Assembly (NCBI RefSeq): GCF_004116335.1
Contig: NZ_PDKN01000002.1
Coordinates: forward strand, 248,001 to 312,000
Direction of reading: 5' to 3'
DNA length: 64,000 nt
Source: Candidatus Marinarcus aquaticus
GTDB taxonomy: Bacteria; Campylobacterota; Campylobacteria; Campylobacterales; Arcobacteraceae
Under the pieces are notes generated by a model. The model did no database searches. It was not told the DNA's origin and worked only from the letters and a program-made list of their open reading frames with translations. Positions 45,729 to 55,302 of this stretch are shown piece by piece; within the stretch, counting starts at the first letter, position 1, and every line of letters starts with the position of its first letter. Made by a program: the position numbers and the translations under genes.

Positions 45729-46790
45729 CTACTTAAAATCATCCATCACGGATGTGGCCGCTTTGAGTCTCTCTTTATCAAAGTGTGTATAAATTCTTGA
45801 AGTGTTTAAATCAGCATGTCCTAAAGCTTCTTGCACTAAAATCAAATCATGATTTTTTTGATAAAGCCTTGTTGCAAATGTGTGTCTTAGCATATGTGCA
45901 CCATTTTTCTCTTTACGTATACCTGCTTGAAGTAGGATTTTATCCATGATGTAAGATACATATGGTTGAGAGAGGCGTTTTCCTGTACGAGAGCAGAAAA
46001 GTAGGGGAGTCGATGGTTTATACTCCAACCACTCATTTAAATCTTTTTGTATGTAGTGACTCTTTATCATTGCAATGCGTTGTTTATTCCCTTTTCCACT
46101 GATTCTAAAAATATGAAAACCATCTTCTTGTACAATATCTTTGATTTGAATATCTAAAGCCTCACTTACACGCATCCCTGTATAAAGGATGGTTTTAATA
46201 AGCAGTCGATTTTTTGCTTGGGCATAATCTTTAAATGATGTTGTTTCAATCGCTTGTAAAAAACGTTCAATCTCTTCATCATGCATATATGTAGGAAGTT
46301 TTTGTCCTTTAGAACCACCCAAACCAGCAAAGTTTTTAAGCTCAATCCTATATACATGCGATTTTCCATCATCATCTTCATTTTGTTTATCGATGTACTT
46401 AAACAGCGATAATAGAGCCATTCTGTAGTTTTTTTTAGTGGCATCGGATAAACCAGAGGTATACGTGGCTAAAAAATCGATTAGAGTTTCCTCATCAATC
46501 TCTTTCATTGAAGCAAACCCTAAAGATACCAACTGTTCATAGAGTTTTTCTAAAGGATTGATGTAGGTGTTGATTCCAATAAGTCCACACTGTCTGGCTT
46601 CTTTGCAAAGTGATTTGAGTTCATCAATATTTTGAACACCTTTATTTAAACGCTGAATAATAGTATTGAATTCAGTTTTGTCTTGAACATTACGATTCGA
46701 AAGTGTGGTCAGTTTCAATTTAACAAAACGTTCCATCCAAAACAGAAGTGTTTTATTAAAGTTGTTATGAAAGTCCAATGGATAACGCAT
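45729..46790 (-). CDS. xerH: Tyrosine recombinase XerH
   Basis: A 353-residue tyrosine recombinase. The catalytic residues are visible: R in YTGMRVSEAL, K in GKGNKQR, HxxR in HMLRHTFATRLY, H in ALGHAD and the nucleophile Y in SRIYTHFD. Length and the long N-terminal domain match the single-recombinase XerH system of Campylobacterota, which resolves chromosome dimers at one dif site under FtsK control. A 28-bp dif-like site lies 49 bp upstream of the gene (46839-46866). Confidence 0.9.
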   Translation of the reverse strand: MRYPLDFHNNFNKTLLFWMERFVKLKLTTLSNRNVQDKTEFNTIIQRLNKGVQNIDELKSLCKEARQCGLIGINTYINPLEKLYEQLVSLGFASMKEIDEETLIDFLATYTSGLSDATKKNYRMALLSLFKYIDKQNEDDDGKSHVYRIELKNFAGLGGSKGQKLPTYMHDEEIERFLQAIETTSFKDYAQAKNRLLIKTILYTGMRVSEALDIQIKDIVQEDGFHIFRISGKGNKQRIAMIKSHYIQKDLNEWLEYKPSTPLLFCSRTGKRLSQPYVSYIMDKILLQAGIRKEKNGAHMLRHTFATRLYQKNHDLILVQEALGHADLNTSRIYTHFDKERLKAATSVMDDFK

Positions 46791-46838
46791 GGAGCAATAC
46801 CTTATATACTAATGTAGTGAACAGTATATCATATCCTA

Positions 46839-46866
46839 ATTTATGAAAACATTAATTTTCACAGTT
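46839..46866 (+). other. dif: Candidate dif recombination site (difH)
   Basis: An 11-bp arm ATTTATGAAAA (46839-46849), a 6-bp spacer CATTAA, and an 11-bp arm TTTTCACAGTT (46856-46866). The arms are imperfect inverted repeats, 8 of 11 positions, with the inner TGAAAA/TTTTCA perfect. This arm/spacer layout is that of Xer dif sites. It lies just upstream of xerH and at the point where gene polarity switches from mostly + to mostly -. Confidence 0.65.
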
Positions 46867-46884
46867 TTTAATATATTGCTCTTC

Positions 46885-47160
46885 TCACCAAAGGCTACCA
46901 GTCTCAAACTCACAACTGCTGCTGTCCATCTCCAAATAGATGTCCTCATTGTAATCCATATAAATGGAATACTCTCCAATACTAATGGAATTTTCAATCT
47001 CGCGTTTATTTAAATAAACATCTTGAGTATCACAACACAGATCACTTAAGTAATACTCCACCATTGAAGGAGCCATGGAAGCCATGACATCTTCTAAAGC
47101 ATGGAAGTTATCCACGTTAAATGTTGAAAAAAGAAGTGCTTTATTGATTTGAGTAATCAT
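46885..47160 (-). CDS. Hypothetical acidic protein, 91 aa
   Basis: A small acidic protein with no recognised domain. It has a CC pair (residue about 42) and a single cysteine near the end; no signal peptide. It is followed by the dif candidate and preceded, after 9 nt, by the coiled-coil gene, with which it probably forms an operon. Function unknown. Confidence 0.6.
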   Translation of the reverse strand: MITQINKALLFSTFNVDNFHALEDVMASMAPSMVEYYLSDLCCDTQDVYLNKREIENSISIGEYSIYMDYNEDIYLEMDSSSCEFETGSLW

Positions 47161-47169
47161 AGAGGGTAA

Positions 47170-47631
47170 TTACTTATTCCCAAACCCATTTAAAAGCGAA
47201 GCCATACGATTTAAGTCCAGTTTACCCTCTTCTTCTGGTTGTTTCGAGGTTGATGAAGCAGTTGTAAATTCATCTTCAATTGATTTTTTATTTTCAGTCG
47301 TAACAACAGCAGCAATATCTACTTCAGGTTCTTTTACTCGTGTGTTGTTTATGTTTGATTCATTGCTGTTGCTTGATGAGCTGTTTCCCAAAAGTGACTC
47401 AATTTTCCCCAACATTGAGTTGATATTAGTATTTTGCTCTTGACTGTTACTTTGTAGGTTATTAATATCGTCTTCTAAATTCTCTTTCTCTTTTAGAAGA
47501 CTGTTTTTCTCTAAAGTTAATTTTTCAATTTGATTATTTAATACTGTGTTTTCATCTTGGAGTTTTTCATATGCTTTAATCAGTTTCGCCAATGCATCAT
47601 TTAATTTCGCTATTGTTTCACTGTTATTCAT
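47170..47631 (-). CDS. Coiled-coil hypothetical protein, 153 aa
   Basis: Residues 5-75 form a strong leucine-heptad coiled coil, followed by a serine/asparagine-rich linker and a C-terminal DLNRMASLLNGFG helix. The layout, coiled coil plus short terminal helix, is reminiscent of small division-ring or scaffold proteins such as ZapB, but no homology is claimed. It lies in an operon with the 91-residue protein, close to the presumed replication terminus. Confidence 0.65.
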   Translation of the reverse strand: MNNSETIAKLNDALAKLIKAYEKLQDENTVLNNQIEKLTLEKNSLLKEKENLEDDINNLQSNSQEQNTNINSMLGKIESLLGNSSSSNSNESNINNTRVKEPEVDIAAVVTTENKKSIEDEFTTASSTSKQPEEEGKLDLNRMASLLNGFGNK

Positions 47632-47686
47632 CGATATTCCTTATATAAAAATGTTTTGTATTTTAAGAACAGTATTATGACAAAAA

Positions 47687-49648
47687 TTAACTGATAATAT
47701 CATCAATTTTTAACAATGCATCCACACTTGGTTCTTTATGTGCAAATTCATAGAAAAGTTCATTCATATCTTTTGAACCACCCATTTGTAAAATAAATTT
47801 CTTATAACGAAGTGCGAGCTCTTTATTGAAAACATTCGTATTTAAGAACTCATAGTAAGCATCTGCGCTTAAAACTTCCGCCCATTTATAGCTGTAGTAC
47901 CCTGCACTGTATCCCCCTGAGAAGATGTGAGAGAAACCATGTTGGAATTTGTTGTATGCTGGTGGTTTAAGAGCTGCTATCTCGTCTCGAATTGAATCAA
48001 GCAAGGCTTGAACTTCATCACCTTTGTATAACTTTTGATAGAGTTTAAAGTCAAACAGTGCGAACTCAACTTGTCGAATCAAGGCAAGTGAAGATTGGAA
48101 GTTACGAGCTTTGATGATTCTTTCAATTGCTTCATCGCTTAATACCTCTTTGGTTTCATAATGTTTAGCAAAGAGCTTTAAAACATCTTTGTCGTATGAA
48201 AAATACTCTAAGAACTGTGATGGAAACTCCACTGTATCCCATGCCACACCCGAAATACCACTGACAAAAGGCTCTTCAACTTTACTTAACAGGTGGTGCA
48301 ACGCATGACCCATTTCATGGAAAAGGGTTACCACATCATCGTGTCTAAGCAGTGAAGGTGTTCCCTCTTTTGAAGGTGGGAAGTTGCAAACAATATAGGC
48401 AGTAGGCAACTGTTTTTGATTATGTTGGTTAACATAATGAGTGTGCCAATTGTTCATCCATGCTCCACCTCTTTTATCTTTACGACTCTCTAAGTCAATA
48501 TAAATTCGAGCACTTAATGTGTTGTCATCATAAATATCATAGACTTTAACTTTTTCATCCCAAGCTTTGGCATTGGTCTGTTTAAACTTAATATCAAAGA
48601 CTTTGTTTAAGAAATCAAAGAATCCATTGAGCACTGAATCTTGCTCAAAATAAGGACGATAATACTCTTGGTCAATATCATATTTTGCTTTTTTAAGCTT
48701 CTCACTGTAGTAAGAAACATCATAACTTTGAAGTTGAGTAATGCCATCATCTTTGGCCAATTGTGCCACTTCATCCAGTTCAATAAAAGCTTTTTCTTTA
48801 GCTTTATGTGCTAATTCATATAAAAAGTTAATAACCTCTTCTTCACTGTTTGCCATTTTAGTTGCAAGTGAATATTGAGCATAGTTTTTAAACCCAAGTA
48901 TTTGAGAACGCTCCAATTTTAGTTCCAATATTTCATCAATTATTTTTTGGTTTTCTGGAGCTCTTGTTGTATAAGCTTTATATATATTTTCTCTTAAACT
49001 TCGGTTGCTTCCATAGGTAATATAGGCCAAATATGAAGGCATTTGAAGGGTGAATTTATACTTTGTTTTCCTCTCTTCTTCAAACATTGCTAACTCTAAA
49101 TCGCTTTTAGGAATCTCTTTAACATCTTCAAAATCTTCTACAATCATCTCAAACTCATTGGTTGCATCTAAAAGATTTTGTGAGAACTTATTGCTCAGTG
49201 TTGAGAGCCTTAAGTTGATCTCTTTGAGTCTGTTTTTTTCATTTTCTTCTAAGCCACATCCACCTAATTTGAAGTCACGAATCTCATTTTCCAATACTTT
49301 TATTTGTATATCATTTAAAGAACTTTTATAGTTAGAATGTATATCTTTTATAGACCTATAAATATTTTCATTTTGCGAGAGCTCAGTTTCATAAATTGAG
49401 ATCAATGGAATGATCTCTTCTTGCACTTTTTGTGTCAATTTAGAATTTTTAACTGAATCGATATGAAACAAAGGAGTGAGAAACTCATTGAGCTTTTCAG
49501 CTAACTCTTGGTACGGTTTTAAAAAGTTATCGTAGGTTTTATTTTTTATGGACAAAAGAGCATCAATCGCTTCCCTACTCTCATTTAGTTTTTTCTCTAA
49601 TAACTCTTTGCTTTGTTCTAGTTTATCAATATTAAAATCTTGAAACAT
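47687..49648 (-). CDS. M3 family oligopeptidase (OpdA/PrlC-like)
   Basis: A 653-residue cytosolic zinc peptidase. LFHEMGHALHHLL carries the HEXXH zinc site, with the third ligand expected in the following WDTVEFPSQFLEYF block; HGFSHIFSGGYSAGYYSYKWAEVLSADAY is the substrate-binding region typical of M3A enzymes. The family degrades short peptides, including cleaved signal peptides. A TATAAT at 49680-49685 on the minus strand lies 31 nt upstream. Confidence 0.93.
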   Translation of the reverse strand: MFQDFNIDKLEQSKELLEKKLNESREAIDALLSIKNKTYDNFLKPYQELAEKLNEFLTPLFHIDSVKNSKLTQKVQEEIIPLISIYETELSQNENIYRSIKDIHSNYKSSLNDIQIKVLENEIRDFKLGGCGLEENEKNRLKEINLRLSTLSNKFSQNLLDATNEFEMIVEDFEDVKEIPKSDLELAMFEEERKTKYKFTLQMPSYLAYITYGSNRSLRENIYKAYTTRAPENQKIIDEILELKLERSQILGFKNYAQYSLATKMANSEEEVINFLYELAHKAKEKAFIELDEVAQLAKDDGITQLQSYDVSYYSEKLKKAKYDIDQEYYRPYFEQDSVLNGFFDFLNKVFDIKFKQTNAKAWDEKVKVYDIYDDNTLSARIYIDLESRKDKRGGAWMNNWHTHYVNQHNQKQLPTAYIVCNFPPSKEGTPSLLRHDDVVTLFHEMGHALHHLLSKVEEPFVSGISGVAWDTVEFPSQFLEYFSYDKDVLKLFAKHYETKEVLSDEAIERIIKARNFQSSLALIRQVEFALFDFKLYQKLYKGDEVQALLDSIRDEIAALKPPAYNKFQHGFSHIFSGGYSAGYYSYKWAEVLSADAYYEFLNTNVFNKELALRYKKFILQMGGSKDMNELFYEFAHKEPSVDALLKIDDIIS

Positions 49649-49679
49649 TTGTTGTTCTCCTTTTGTTTTTTACTCTTAT

Positions 49680-49685
49680 ATTATA
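49680..49685 (-). promoter_or_regulatory. -10 box for the M3 peptidase gene
   Basis: Perfect TATAAT on the minus strand, 31 nt before the ATG, with AAAAGGAG between. Confidence 0.55.
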
Positions 49686-49687
49686 GG

Positions 49688-49715
49688 ATAGTACAAAAAT
49701 TATTTTTTGTACTAT
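49688..49715 (-). terminator. Hairpin at the 3' end of prmC
   Basis: ATAGTACAAAAA pairs perfectly over 12 bp with TTTTTGTACTAT, loop TTAT. It covers the prmC stop codon region and lies just upstream of the next promoter. Confidence 0.6.
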
Positions 49716-50539
49716 TTGGTTTTAAATTCAATACAAAAACCTCTATCAAATTGAGCATAGTCTTTGTAAAACTCAATGCTTTTTGTATCAAATTTTTTTA
49801 AATACTCTTTAAGAGGCTTCTCTTGGTCATAACCCATTTCACAACATAAATATCTAATATTATGTTTTGAAGTATAATTAATAATATCTTTAAGAAGTTC
49901 ATCTCCAACCTCGCCCCCAAACAATGCATTGCTTGGTTCGTAGCTGACATTTTTTGGCAGCACATAATCATTTGCAATATAGGGAGGATTGGATATACAC
50001 ATATCAAACTCCCCTATTACATTCTCAAAAAGATCACTTTTTATAAAACTGATTCTGTTTTGAACGTTATGTTTGTTCGCATTTTTTTGAGCTAATTGCA
50101 ATGCTTTTTCATTGATGTCTACGGCAATTATTTCAATCTCTTCAACAAGCAATGCCAACATTACACTGATGATACCACTGCCGGTTCCAATCTCTAAAAC
50201 TCTTTTTTTACCTTGTATGTTTTTTAACATATCAATAGATTTTTCAACGAGTATTTCTGTTTCAGGTCGTGGTATGAGTACGCCTTCTTGTGTTAAAAAA
50301 GTCTCTCCATAAAATGAGGCTTTGCCTATAAGATACTCTAAAGGGTAATCTTGTGCCCTTTTTTGTACCAGCTTCTCTAAGGCTTTTTCTTCTGTGAATT
50401 CATTGTGATAGTTTAAATGAAGCCAAATAGTGTTCTTATCTAAAAGATACTGAATAAGTATCTCTACTTCTTTGTTGGGAATATGCGTGATATTTTGTAA
50501 AAGTTTCGCATATTTGTTTATACTCTCTTTTATTGTCAT
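49712..50539 (-). CDS. prmC: Release factor glutamine methyltransferase PrmC
   Basis: A 275-residue methyltransferase with an N-terminal helical domain, PRPETEILVE linker, VLEIGTGSGIISVMLAL S-adenosylmethionine site and the NPPYI catalytic motif (CISNPPYIA). It methylates the GGQ glutamine of release factors. It is divergent from the lipoprotein gene at 50656. Confidence 0.94.
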   Translation of the reverse strand: MTIKESINKYAKLLQNITHIPNKEVEILIQYLLDKNTIWLHLNYHNEFTEEKALEKLVQKRAQDYPLEYLIGKASFYGETFLTQEGVLIPRPETEILVEKSIDMLKNIQGKKRVLEIGTGSGIISVMLALLVEEIEIIAVDINEKALQLAQKNANKHNVQNRISFIKSDLFENVIGEFDMCISNPPYIANDYVLPKNVSYEPSNALFGGEVGDELLKDIINYTSKHNIRYLCCEMGYDQEKPLKEYLKKFDTKSIEFYKDYAQFDRGFCIEFKTK

Positions 50540-50620
50540 AAAATAGTTTTCCTTTAATTAAAGAGCTTATTATAGTATATTTTAGTTGTGGTTGAACTTT
50601 GATTTTTTTCTAAGAAGCTT

Positions 50621-50626
50621 TATAAT
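50621..50626 (+). promoter_or_regulatory. -10 box for the lipoprotein gene
   Basis: Perfect TATAAT 29 nt before the ATG. Confidence 0.55.
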
Positions 50627-50655
50627 ACAATCCTTCTTAAATAAAGGATAAATAG

Positions 50656-50949
50656 ATGAAAACGCTATATTTAGGCTTAATGACTGCTTTTTTATTTTCA
50701 GGATGTTTCAGTAGCAGTGATCAAAACAGTGAAGGAACATGGACCTCTTTTATCTACCCAGATAAGCAAAATCTTAAAAGAAGCATGGAGTATGGTCAAT
50801 TTGATACGCTAGAAGAGTGTACAAAAGCTTCTGTTAAAAAAATCAGTGAATTGGGCTTGGCTCAAAGAGGATTTATGGAGTGTGGTTTGAACTGTTCATT
50901 TCATGAAGGAATGAAAACTTTAGTGTGTGAAAGAGTTGTTAAAAAATAG
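50656..50949 (+). CDS. Small lipoprotein, 97 aa
   Basis: A signal sequence ending in a lipobox (LFSGC, cysteine 17) marks a lipid-anchored protein. The mature part is short, with four further cysteines (TLEECTK, MECGLNC, LVCERV) that could form two disulfides, and a WTSFIYPDKQNLKRSMEYGQFDTLEEC core. I do not know the family. It has its own promoter and stands alone before the ABC exporter gene. Confidence 0.75.
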   Translation: MKTLYLGLMTAFLFSGCFSSSDQNSEGTWTSFIYPDKQNLKRSMEYGQFDTLEECTKASVKKISELGLAQRGFMECGLNCSFHEGMKTLVCERVVKK

Positions 50950-51049
50950 AGTTACTTTTGTATAAATATTTTTTATAAAATGTCCTAGTTTATGGAATTT
51001 TGACCCTTTAACAATAATTTAAAGTGTAGTATTTAAAAATGCCTTTAAA

Positions 51050-51055
51050 TATAAT
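51050..51055 (+). promoter_or_regulatory. -10 box for the ABC exporter gene
   Basis: Perfect TATAAT 24 nt before the ATG at 51080, in T-rich sequence. Confidence 0.5.
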
Positions 51056-51079
51056 ACAATTTTATGGAATCTCATATTT

Positions 51080-52849
51080 ATGATACAAGAAAAAATCACT
51101 TTTAGAACGATTTTAAAACTGATACTACAACAAAAAAAGCTTTTTGTTTGGGGCCAAGTTGCAACATTGATTGCCATTGTTATCAGTATCCCTATTCCCT
51201 TAATGCTTCCGGTGCTTGTGGATGAAGTTTTGCTGGACAAACCTGCCGTGTTTGTAAATACCATAGATTTTGTGTTTGGACAAGGCAATGCCTTTTATTA
51301 TATCGCCATTGTGGCCTTAACTGTTATATTCTTGCGTTTTTTACATTTTGCTTTCAGTGTGGTTATCACCAAGATTTTTACGGCTATTTCTAAGTATGTT
51401 ACGTTTGAGGTGCGAAAAAAGTTAATCAGCCACCTTAAACAGGTCAGTATGAATGAGTATGAGAGTGTCGGAAACGGTGCCATTACCTCGAATTTAGTGA
51501 CCGATGTAAATACTTTGGATAACTTTATTATCACAGGTGCGAGTAAGTTTGTAGCTTCGGTACTTTCATTGATTGCTATTTCTTTTGTCATGATACTCAT
51601 ACACCCTACTTTAGGTTTGATGATTTTAATCATTCAACCAATTATTATGGTGATTTCAAAAAAAATATCCGCTTCTGTTGTGGACTTAAAAAAACAAGAG
51701 AATCATGCTATTGAGGACTTCCAAGATAATTTATCAGAGTCGTTGGAGTTGTTTGGACAAATCAAAGCAAGCAACAAAGAGGATTACTTTTTTAATGATT
51801 CCATTGTAAAAGCTAAAACTGTACAACTCACATCTAATGCGTATAACTATAAGAGTGTAGCATATGAACGTTTCTCTTTTACGGTGTTTTTAGCTGCATT
51901 TGAGCTCTTAAGAGCTTCAGGGCTTATTATGGTAGCTTACAGTGATTTAAGTATTGGTATGATGTTTGCCATGTTTGGGTATATTTGGTTTATTATGACT
52001 CCTGTACAAGATATTCTTTCCATGCAGTATGCCTATGCTACAGCCAAAGCTGCGGTTGAAAGACTCAATAAAGTTTTGGCTTTAAAACTTGAAAAGAGTG
52101 GTCACAAGGCCCTTTTTAAAGAGGATATTGCCATAGAAGTTAAAAATTTGAGTTTTGCATATGAAGAAGGCAAAGAGGTTCTTTCTCATGTTCATTTAAC
52201 AATTCCTGCTAAAGAAAAAGTGGCACTCATTGGTGCAAGTGGAAGTGGGAAAACCACACTTGCACAGCTTATTGCTGGTTTTTATGAAAAGAGTTCGGGG
52301 GATATTTTATACAATGGTTTAAGTATTGATGAACTCAATAAACAGACATTGAGAGAATCAATTTTTTTGGTCTTACAAATGCCGATACTTTTTAACAGTA
52401 CTTTGCGATTTAATATCACCATGGGTAATGATGACATACAAGATGAGGCGATTTTAGAAGCATTAAGAGTGGCACAACTTTATGATCAGCTTGAAAAAAT
52501 GCCCAATGGTTTGGACACTATTGTCGGAAAACATGGTATTCGACTCTCTGGAGGACAACGACAACGTCTCTCAATCGCTCGTATGATCATTGCAAACCCC
52601 AAAGTGATTATTTTAGATGAATCAACGTCTGCATTGGATGTTTACACAGAAAACAGACTGTTTGACTCTTTAAATGCATTTTTTGAAGATAAAACGGTGA
52701 TAACCATTGCACATCGTTTAAGCACGGTAAAAAATGCCCATACCGTATTTGTATTGCACGATGGGCAAATTGTTCAAAGCGGTACGCATGATGATTTAGA
52801 GCGTGAAGAAGGCCATTATGCTCAGTTTGTTAAAAATCAATTGATGTAA
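51080..52849 (+). CDS. ABC exporter, fused permease and ATPase
   Basis: A 589-residue half-transporter: six membrane segments in the first about 320 residues, then an ATPase with Walker A GASGSGKTTLA, Q-loop VLQMPILF, signature LSGGQRQRLSIAR, Walker B VIILDEST and the switch IAHRLS. The domain order is that of MsbA-like lipid or peptide exporters. No substrate-defining neighbour is present, so the cargo is unknown. Confidence 0.9.
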   Translation: MIQEKITFRTILKLILQQKKLFVWGQVATLIAIVISIPIPLMLPVLVDEVLLDKPAVFVNTIDFVFGQGNAFYYIAIVALTVIFLRFLHFAFSVVITKIFTAISKYVTFEVRKKLISHLKQVSMNEYESVGNGAITSNLVTDVNTLDNFIITGASKFVASVLSLIAISFVMILIHPTLGLMILIIQPIIMVISKKISASVVDLKKQENHAIEDFQDNLSESLELFGQIKASNKEDYFFNDSIVKAKTVQLTSNAYNYKSVAYERFSFTVFLAAFELLRASGLIMVAYSDLSIGMMFAMFGYIWFIMTPVQDILSMQYAYATAKAAVERLNKVLALKLEKSGHKALFKEDIAIEVKNLSFAYEEGKEVLSHVHLTIPAKEKVALIGASGSGKTTLAQLIAGFYEKSSGDILYNGLSIDELNKQTLRESIFLVLQMPILFNSTLRFNITMGNDDIQDEAILEALRVAQLYDQLEKMPNGLDTIVGKHGIRLSGGQRQRLSIARMIIANPKVIILDESTSALDVYTENRLFDSLNAFFEDKTVITIAHRLSTVKNAHTVFVLHDGQIVQSGTHDDLEREEGHYAQFVKNQLM

Positions 52850-52866
52850 CTTTTATCTTAATGTGA

Positions 52867-52872
52867 TAGAAT
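52867..52872 (+). promoter_or_regulatory. Possible -10 box for the GGDEF-EAL gene
   Basis: TAGAAT 26 nt before the GTG start, followed by AAGGAAGAG. Confidence 0.4.
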
Positions 52873-52898
52873 AATTCAAATTATTATTAAGGAAGAGT

Positions 52899-55145
52899 GT
52901 GTCTTTTTTTCGTAAAAAATTGTGGTCTATTTACTATATTCTTCTTATTGCAGCTACATTAGCACTTATTCTTTTTTCAACTCTATTTTGGAATCAAATA
53001 CAAAAACAGTTTATACACGAACAAGAGAGTTTGACCAAAATCACTGCAAATTCCATCGAGTCTATTTTTTTGCAATATGAGACACTTTTAGATGTCTTGG
53101 GTTTTCAATTAAGTGCGAACAACACCTACAATTCTGTGCATCAAACACAAAAAATATTTGATCATATTTTAGATAAGAAGAGTGCCGTTTTGGGTTTTGC
53201 TTTAGCAAGACCCAATGGAGTCATTTACGCTAAAAGTTCTAATTTAACGCATAATTTAGTGAATAATCTTTTAGAAAAAGAGGAGACACGAAGTACATTT
53301 TTAAAAGCAGTGGCTTCTGAAAACATGGTCATTGGCCGAACCTATTTTCACTCTACGTTTAAAAATATCATTGTGCCTATTCGAAAAGCCATTAGAAGCA
53401 ACGAAAATGAAGTGGTCTCTGTCATTATGTCTGGCATTGACTTGAATCGAGGTTTTGATTTTTTAAAAACACAACTCGATGAGTATGAAAAAGATATTGT
53501 TTTGCTTCGAGAATATGACTCTTTTGTTCAGTTTGAACCACACAACCATAATATTTCAACCTATTTAAAAAAAGTGGATAAATCTTTTTTAATTACACAA
53601 TTAAAAGAGTTTGATTATGACAAAATAAAAGAGAGTGAAAAAATTTATTCTTTTAAATATAAAACACTCTTTGGTGATGAAACAGCACTCTTTAGTGTAA
53701 AATATATTAAAAAATATGAGTTATGGGCTGTTGTGATGGCACCCTATTCTCTTTTATATGAACAATTCTTTCAAATTGAAATAATTGCTTTACTGATATT
53801 TCTAATCACATCCGTGCTGATTTATCAACTCTTTAAAAAGATCTATTTGCATGAAGAAAAAAAGAAAGAGCAACTTTATCATCAAGCCAATTTTGATGAG
53901 TTGACCTCTCTTTATAACCGCACGTACCTCTCCCGTTTTGAAAAGAGTCTTACGATAAAGGGTTCCAAACCATTCAGCCTTCTGTTTATTGATATTGATA
54001 ATTTTAAAAATATCAATGATAATTACGGTCATGATTATGGTGATAAAGTTTTAATTGAAGCCAGCAAACGTTTAATATCTATTGCCAGTTCACAAGATAT
54101 ACTCGTACGACACAGTGGAGATGAATTTTTATTTATTACATATATTACGGATCACGAAGAGTTGCGTTATTTGGCACGAAAAATTATCGAATTGCTTTCT
54201 CAACCTTATTTTATAGAGCAGTATAATTTTATGTTGGGTGCGAGTATTGGAATTGCACAGTTTCCACAAGATGGAAGCAGTTTTGATGAAATTAAACGTT
54301 ATGCCGATTTTGCAATGTATGAAGCAAAAAGTCATAAAAATCACTACTGTATTTTTGAAAATAAAATTAAAAACAATTACATAAAACAGTTTGAAATCGA
54401 GCAAGAGATGAAGCTGGGACTTATGAAAAAAGAGTTTTATATGCATTACCAACCTCAGGTTGATTCAAATGGGAATATTTTAGGCGTAGAAGCGTTGGTT
54501 CGATGGCATAATAAAAACTTAGGCGTGATTCCTCCCAATGAGTTTATTCAAATAGCTGAATCGATTGGTTTGATGAAAAATTTAGGAGAATTTATTTTAA
54601 AAACCACGCTTATGGAAATCAGTGAGTTGCAACGTTTGAGCAATAAACGTTTTAAAGTTTCGATTAATGTCTCCGTAAAACAGTTTATGCAAAAAGAGTT
54701 TTATGAAACCGTGTTGAACATGATTAAGAAGTTCAATATACCAAGCGAGTTGATTACATTAGAAATAACTGAAAATATGTTTATTGAAGATATCCGTTAT
54801 ATTGCTCGATTACTACGTAAGTTTAAGAAACATGATATTGCTATATCGTTGGATGATTTTGGTACAGGGTACTCCTCTTTAAATATTTTAAAGAAATTGC
54901 CGATTGATGAGCTAAAAATCGATAAATCATTTGTGGATGATATTTTACGCAGCAAAGAGGATTTGCATATGGTTGAAGGGATTGTCTCTATTGCTCAAAA
55001 ACTCAATTTGGATATTGTGGCTGAAGGGATTGAAAACCGTCAACAGTTAGAGTGTTTAGAACAGATGGGTTGTCGTGTATATCAAGGCTATTTGTTTGCT
55101 AAACCGATGAGTAAAAGTGATTTGTTGCATTTTCTAGAAAAATAA
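52899..55145 (+). CDS. Membrane GGDEF-EAL protein
   Basis: A 748-residue sensor. A first membrane segment (about 10-30) and a second (about 295-315) enclose a periplasmic sensing region of Cache type in layout. The GGDEF domain reads RHSGDEF at its signature, an active-type variant, with FIDIDNFKNIND. The EAL domain has EALVRW, EITEN, DDFGTGYSSL and KIDKSFV, with all common metal ligands. It may both make and degrade cyclic di-GMP. The start is GTG at 52899 after AAGGAAGAG. Confidence 0.9.
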   Translation: MSFFRKKLWSIYYILLIAATLALILFSTLFWNQIQKQFIHEQESLTKITANSIESIFLQYETLLDVLGFQLSANNTYNSVHQTQKIFDHILDKKSAVLGFALARPNGVIYAKSSNLTHNLVNNLLEKEETRSTFLKAVASENMVIGRTYFHSTFKNIIVPIRKAIRSNENEVVSVIMSGIDLNRGFDFLKTQLDEYEKDIVLLREYDSFVQFEPHNHNISTYLKKVDKSFLITQLKEFDYDKIKESEKIYSFKYKTLFGDETALFSVKYIKKYELWAVVMAPYSLLYEQFFQIEIIALLIFLITSVLIYQLFKKIYLHEEKKKEQLYHQANFDELTSLYNRTYLSRFEKSLTIKGSKPFSLLFIDIDNFKNINDNYGHDYGDKVLIEASKRLISIASSQDILVRHSGDEFLFITYITDHEELRYLARKIIELLSQPYFIEQYNFMLGASIGIAQFPQDGSSFDEIKRYADFAMYEAKSHKNHYCIFENKIKNNYIKQFEIEQEMKLGLMKKEFYMHYQPQVDSNGNILGVEALVRWHNKNLGVIPPNEFIQIAESIGLMKNLGEFILKTTLMEISELQRLSNKRFKVSINVSVKQFMQKEFYETVLNMIKKFNIPSELITLEITENMFIEDIRYIARLLRKFKKHDIAISLDDFGTGYSSLNILKKLPIDELKIDKSFVDDILRSKEDLHMVEGIVSIAQKLNLDIVAEGIENRQQLECLEQMGCRVYQGYLFAKPMSKSDLLHFLEK

Positions 55146-55147
55146 TA

Positions 55148-55235
55148 TGGCAGACAGGAAGGGATTCGAACCCTCGATGGCGTTAACCATACCCGCGTTC
55201 CAGGCGAGCTCTTTCAACCACTCAGACACCTGTCT
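55148..55235 (-). tRNA. tRNA-Ser (GGA)
   Basis: On the minus strand a 7-bp acceptor stem AGACAGG/CCTGTCT, discriminator G and an encoded CCA end; long variable arm typical of serine tRNAs; TTCGAAT in the T loop; anticodon loop CTGGAAC gives anticodon GGA. The 88-nt gene lies 2 nt after the convergent GGDEF-EAL stop. Confidence 0.93.
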
Positions 55236-55302
55236 ACTTAAAAGATGAGAATTATAACCAACTAAAGTTCAACAAAGGCTTAGTTTGAGATAAAATGATA
55301 AG

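Noticed and set aside
45726-45731. Possible cheB/xerH fusion
   Set aside because: They are convergent on opposite strands; stop codons simply abut.
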